A DNA stretch of 64,000 nt from Crossaster papposus (Eukaryota > Echinodermata > Asteroidea > Velatida > Solasteridae): positions 395,161 to 459,160 of the forward strand of contig JBAIAA010000778.1 of the NCBI GenBank assembly GCA_037893245.1, read 5' to 3'. A program made the translations under genes and the position numbers. Positions 60,854 to 64,000 of this stretch are shown in pieces (the first letter of the stretch is position 1; every line of letters starts with the position of its first letter). The notes beneath the pieces were generated by a model. That model saw only the letters and a program-made list of their open reading frames with translations, ran no database searches and had not been told where the DNA came from.

Positions 60854-63800
60854 ATGTAAAGGGAAAGAAGTGTGCATAAGAAATATGTAAAGGGAAAGAA
60901 GTGTGCATAAGAAATATGTAAAGGGAAAGAAGTGTGCATAAGAAATATGTAAAGGGAAAGAAGTGTGCATAAGAAATATGTAAAGGGAAAGAAGTGTGCA
61001 TAAAAAATATGTAAATGGAAAGAAGTGTGCATAAGAAATATGTAAAGGGAAAGAAGTGTGCATAAGAAATATGTAAAGGGAAAGAAGTGTGCATAAGAAA
61101 TATGTAAAGGGAAAGAAGTGTGCATAAGAAATATGTAAAGGGAAAGAAGTGTGCATAAGAAATATGTAAAGGGAAAGAAGTGTGCATAAGAAATATGTAA
61201 AGGGAAAGAAGTGTGCATAAGAAATATGTAAAGGGAAAGAAGTGTGCATAATAAATATGTAAAGGGAAAGAAGTGTGCATAAGAAATATGTAAAGGGAAA
61301 GAAGTGTGCATAAGAAATATGTAAAGGGAAAGAAGTGTGCATAAGAAATATGTAAAGGGAAATAAGTGTGCATAAGAAATATGTAAAGGGAAAGAAGTGT
61401 GCATAAGAAATATGTAAAGGGAAAGAAGTGTGCATAAGAAATATGTAAAGGGAAAGAAGTGTGCATAAGAAATATGTAAAGGGAAAGAAGTGTGCATAAG
61501 AAATATGTAAAGGGAAAGAAGTGTGCATAAGAAATATGTAAAGGGAAAGAAGTGTGCATAAGAAATATGTAAAGGGAAAGAAGTGTGCATAAGAAATATG
61601 TAAATGGAAAGAAGTGTGCATAAGAAATATGTAAAGGGAAAGAAGTGTGCATAAGAAATATGTAAAGGGAAAGAAGTGTGCATAAGAAATATGTAAAGGG
61701 AAAGAAGTGTGCATAAGAAATATGTAAAGGGAAAGAAGTGTGCATAAGAAATATGTAAAGGGAAAGAAGTGTGCATAAGAAATATGTAAAGGGAAAGAAG
61801 TGTGCATAATAAATATGTAAAGGGAAAGAAGTGTGCATAAGAAATATGTAAAGGGAAAGAAGTGTGCATAAGAAATATGTAAAGGGAAAGAAGTGTGCAT
61901 AAGAAATATGTAAAGGGAAAGAAGTGTGCATAAGAAATATGTAAAGGGAAAGAAGTGTGCATAAGAAATATGTAAAGGGAAAGAAGTGTGCATAAGAAAT
62001 ATGTAAAGGGAAAGAAGTGTGCATAAGAAATATGTAAAGGGAAAGAAGTGTGCATAAGAAATATGTAAAGGGAAAGAAGTGTGCATAAGAAATATGTAAA
62101 GGGAAAGAAGTGTGCATAAGAAATATGTAAAGGGAAAGAAGTGTGCATAAGAAATATGTAAAGGGAAAGAAGTGTGCATAAGAAATATGTAAAGGGAAAG
62201 AAGTGTGCATAAGAAATATGTAAAGGGAAAGAAGTGTGCATAAGAAATATGTAAAGGGAAAGAAGTGTGCATAAGAAATATGTAAAGGGAAAGAAGTGTG
62301 CATAAGAAATATGTAAAGGGAAAGAAGTGTGCATAAGAAATATGTAAAGGGAAAGAAGTGTGCATAAGAAATATGTAAAGGGAAAGAAGTGTGCATAAGA
62401 AATATGTAAAGGGAAAGAAGTGTGCATAAGAAATATGTAAAGGGAAAGAAGTGTGCATAAGAAATATGTAAAGGGAAAGAAGTGTGCATAAGAAATATGT
62501 AAAGGGAAAGAAGTGTGCATAAGAAATATGTAAAGGGAAAGAAGTGTGCATAAGAAATATGTAAAGGGAAAGAAGTGTGCATAAGAAATATGTAAAGGGA
62601 AAGAAGTGTGCATAAGAAATATGTAAAGGGAAAGAAGTGTGCATAAGAAATATGTAAAGGGAAAGAAGTGTGCATAAGAAATATGTAAAGGGAAAGAAGT
62701 GTGCATAATAAATATGTAAAGGGAAAGAAGTGTGCATAAGAAATATGTAAAGGGAAAGAAGTGTGCATTAATATGTAAAGGGAAAGAAGTGTGCATAAGA
62801 AATATGTAAAGGGAAAGAAGTGTGCATAATAAATATGTAAAGGCAAAGAAGTGTGCATAAGAAATATGTAAAGGCAAAGAAGTGTGCATAAGAAATATGT
62901 AAAGGGAAAGAAGTGTACATAAGAAATATGTAAAGGGAAAGAAGTGTGCATAAGAAATATGTAAAGGGAAAGAAGTGTGCATAAGAAATATGTAAAGGGA
63001 AAGAAGTGTGCATAAGAAATATGTAAAGGGAAAGAAGTGTGCATAAGAAATATGTAAAGGGAAAGAAGTGTGCATAAGAAATATGTAAAGGGAAAGAAGT
63101 GTGCATAAGAAATATGTAAAGGGAAAGAAGTGTGCATAAGAAATATGTAAAGGGAAAGAAGTGTGCATAAGAAATATGTAAAGGGAAAGAAGTGTGCATA
63201 TGAAATATGTAAAGGGAAAGAAGTGTGCATAAGAAATATGTAAAGGGAAAGAAGTGTGCATAAGAAATATGTAAAGGGAAAGAAGTGTGCATAAGAAATA
63301 TGTAAAGGGAAAGAAGTGTGCATAAGAAATATGTAAAGGGAAAGAAGTGTGCATAAGAAATATGTAAAGGGAAAGAAGTGTGCATAAGAAATATGTAAAG
63401 GGAAAGAAGTGTGCATAAGAAATATGTAAAGGGGAAGAAGTGTGCGAAAGAAATATGTAAAGGGAAAGAAGTGTGCATAAGAAATATGTAAAGGGAAAGA
63501 AGTGTGCATAAGAAATATGTAAAGGGAAAGAAGTGTGCATAAGAAATATGTAAAGGGAAAGAAGTGTGCATAAGAAATATGTAAAGGGAAAGAAGTGTGC
63601 ATAAAAAATATGTAAAGGGAAAGAAGTGTGCATAAGAAATATGTAAAGGGAAAGAAGTGTGCATAAGAAATATGTAAAGGGGAAGAAGTGTGCATAAGAA
63701 ATATGTAAAGGGAAAGAAGTGTGCATAAGAAATATGTAAAGGGAAAGAAGTGTGCATAAGAAATATGTAAAGGGAAAGAAGTGTGCATAAGAAATATGTA

Positions 63801-64000
63801 AAGGGAAAGAAGTGTGCATAAGAAATATGTAAAGGGAAAGAAGTGTGCATAAGAAATATGTAAAGGGAAAGAAGTGTGCATAAGAAATATGTAAAGGGAA
63901 AGAAGTGTGCATAAGAAATATGTAAAGGGAAAGAAGTGTGCATAAGAAATATGTAAAGGGAAAGAAGTGTGCATAAGAAATATGTAAAGAAAAAGAAGTG
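60854..64000 (+). repeat. Plain 31-bp monomer run to the window edge
   Basis: No 36-bp block is found after core 60821. Variants are scattered, such as AAATGGAAAG near 61,013 and 61,603, CATAATAAAT near 61,249, 61,807 and 62,706, and AAAGGCAAAG near 62,842 and 62,873. A 3-base loss (GCATTAATATG) lies near 62,766, GTGCGAAAG near 63,443 and GGGGAAGAAG near 63,432 and 63,679. The array continues past the window end. Confidence 0.96.

Larger units (their letters stand above)
1..64000 (+). repeat. 31-bp satellite array, spans entire window
   Basis: The array is head-to-tail copies of a 31-bp monomer: first 17 bases ATAAGAAATATGTAAAG, last 14 bases GGAAAGAAGTGTGC. Clean copies are at 31-61 and 62-92. 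Subtracting 82 blocks of 36 bp from 64,000 and dividing by 31 gives about 1,970 monomers. All copies share one orientation, and both window edges fall inside the array, so its true length is unknown. Recurrent variants include CATAATAAAT, CATACGAAAT, GGAAATAAGTG, AAAGGAAAAG and AAGTATGCAT in place of the consensus. Composition is about 32% GC with 24 of 31 bases purine on this strand. This is seen directly. Assignment to eukaryotic heterochromatin is inference from size and organisation; I do not recognise the family. Confidence 0.99.

Noticed and set aside
1-64000. Telomeric or rDNA-spacer repeat
   Set aside because: The unit is 31 bp and unlike short telomere repeats. No rRNA or unique sequence is present to support an rDNA spacer.
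1-64000. G-quadruplex-forming repeat
   Set aside because: There is only one GGG run per 31 bp, giving loops of about 28 bases, outside the usual motif.

Overview
The whole 64,000-base window lies inside one uninterrupted satellite DNA array. I see no gene, RNA gene, transposon, inversion or unique-sequence boundary. The basic monomer is 31 bp (first 17 bases ATAAGAAATATGTAAAG, last 14 bases GGAAAGAAGTGTGC), always head to tail in one orientation. A clean copy is at 31-61. By length accounting there are about 1,970 monomers. The monomer is about 32% GC and very purine-rich on the + strand (15 A, 9 G, 6 T, 1 C). An array of this size and structure indicates a eukaryotic chromosome, such as pericentromeric, subtelomeric or other constitutive heterochromatin. 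I do not recognise the monomer and cannot name the species.

A second component is a 36-bp block. It is always inserted at the same point of the monomer (after ATAAGAAAT) and turns a 31-bp unit into a 67-bp unit. I counted 82 copies by eye. Spacing between successive blocks is almost always 67 + 31n, so monomer phase is kept across 64 kb; the exceptions are explained by individual indels that can be located. The blocks are clustered: 8 copies in 0.3-4.4 kb, 4 in 10.4-12.4 kb, 22 in 18.1-29.6 kb, 38 in 30.2-45.2 kb, 3 in 50.8-51.4 kb, 5 in 57.7-60.9 kb, and two lone degenerate copies near 16.5 and 54.1 kb. Between the clusters are long runs of plain monomers, for example 196 units at 4.3-10.5 kb.

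Shared point variants and block spacings reveal higher-order repeats (HORs): offsets of 1,940/1,971 bp, 837, 744, 1,054, 1,338, 4,002, 1,036, 780, 4,169/4,298, 3,456, 1,192, 2,570, 2,909 and 501 bp. The richest part is 30.2-45.4 kb, where 67-, 129- and about 500-900-bp cassettes are nested. Two stretches (about 14.3-18.0 kb and 52.2-57.7 kb) have almost no substitutions but contain most of the irregular indels. They may be recently homogenised or poorly resolved by the assembly.

The minus strand of the monomer has no stop codon in any frame. Because 31 is not a multiple of 3, this produces very long overlapping open frames (up to about 3,000 codons) encoding a 31-residue repeat. I treat these as a by-product of the repeat and annotate no coding sequence. 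The most interesting content is the two-component satellite, the 36-bp block with its short palindromes and possible 5-bp target duplication, and the nested HOR history.
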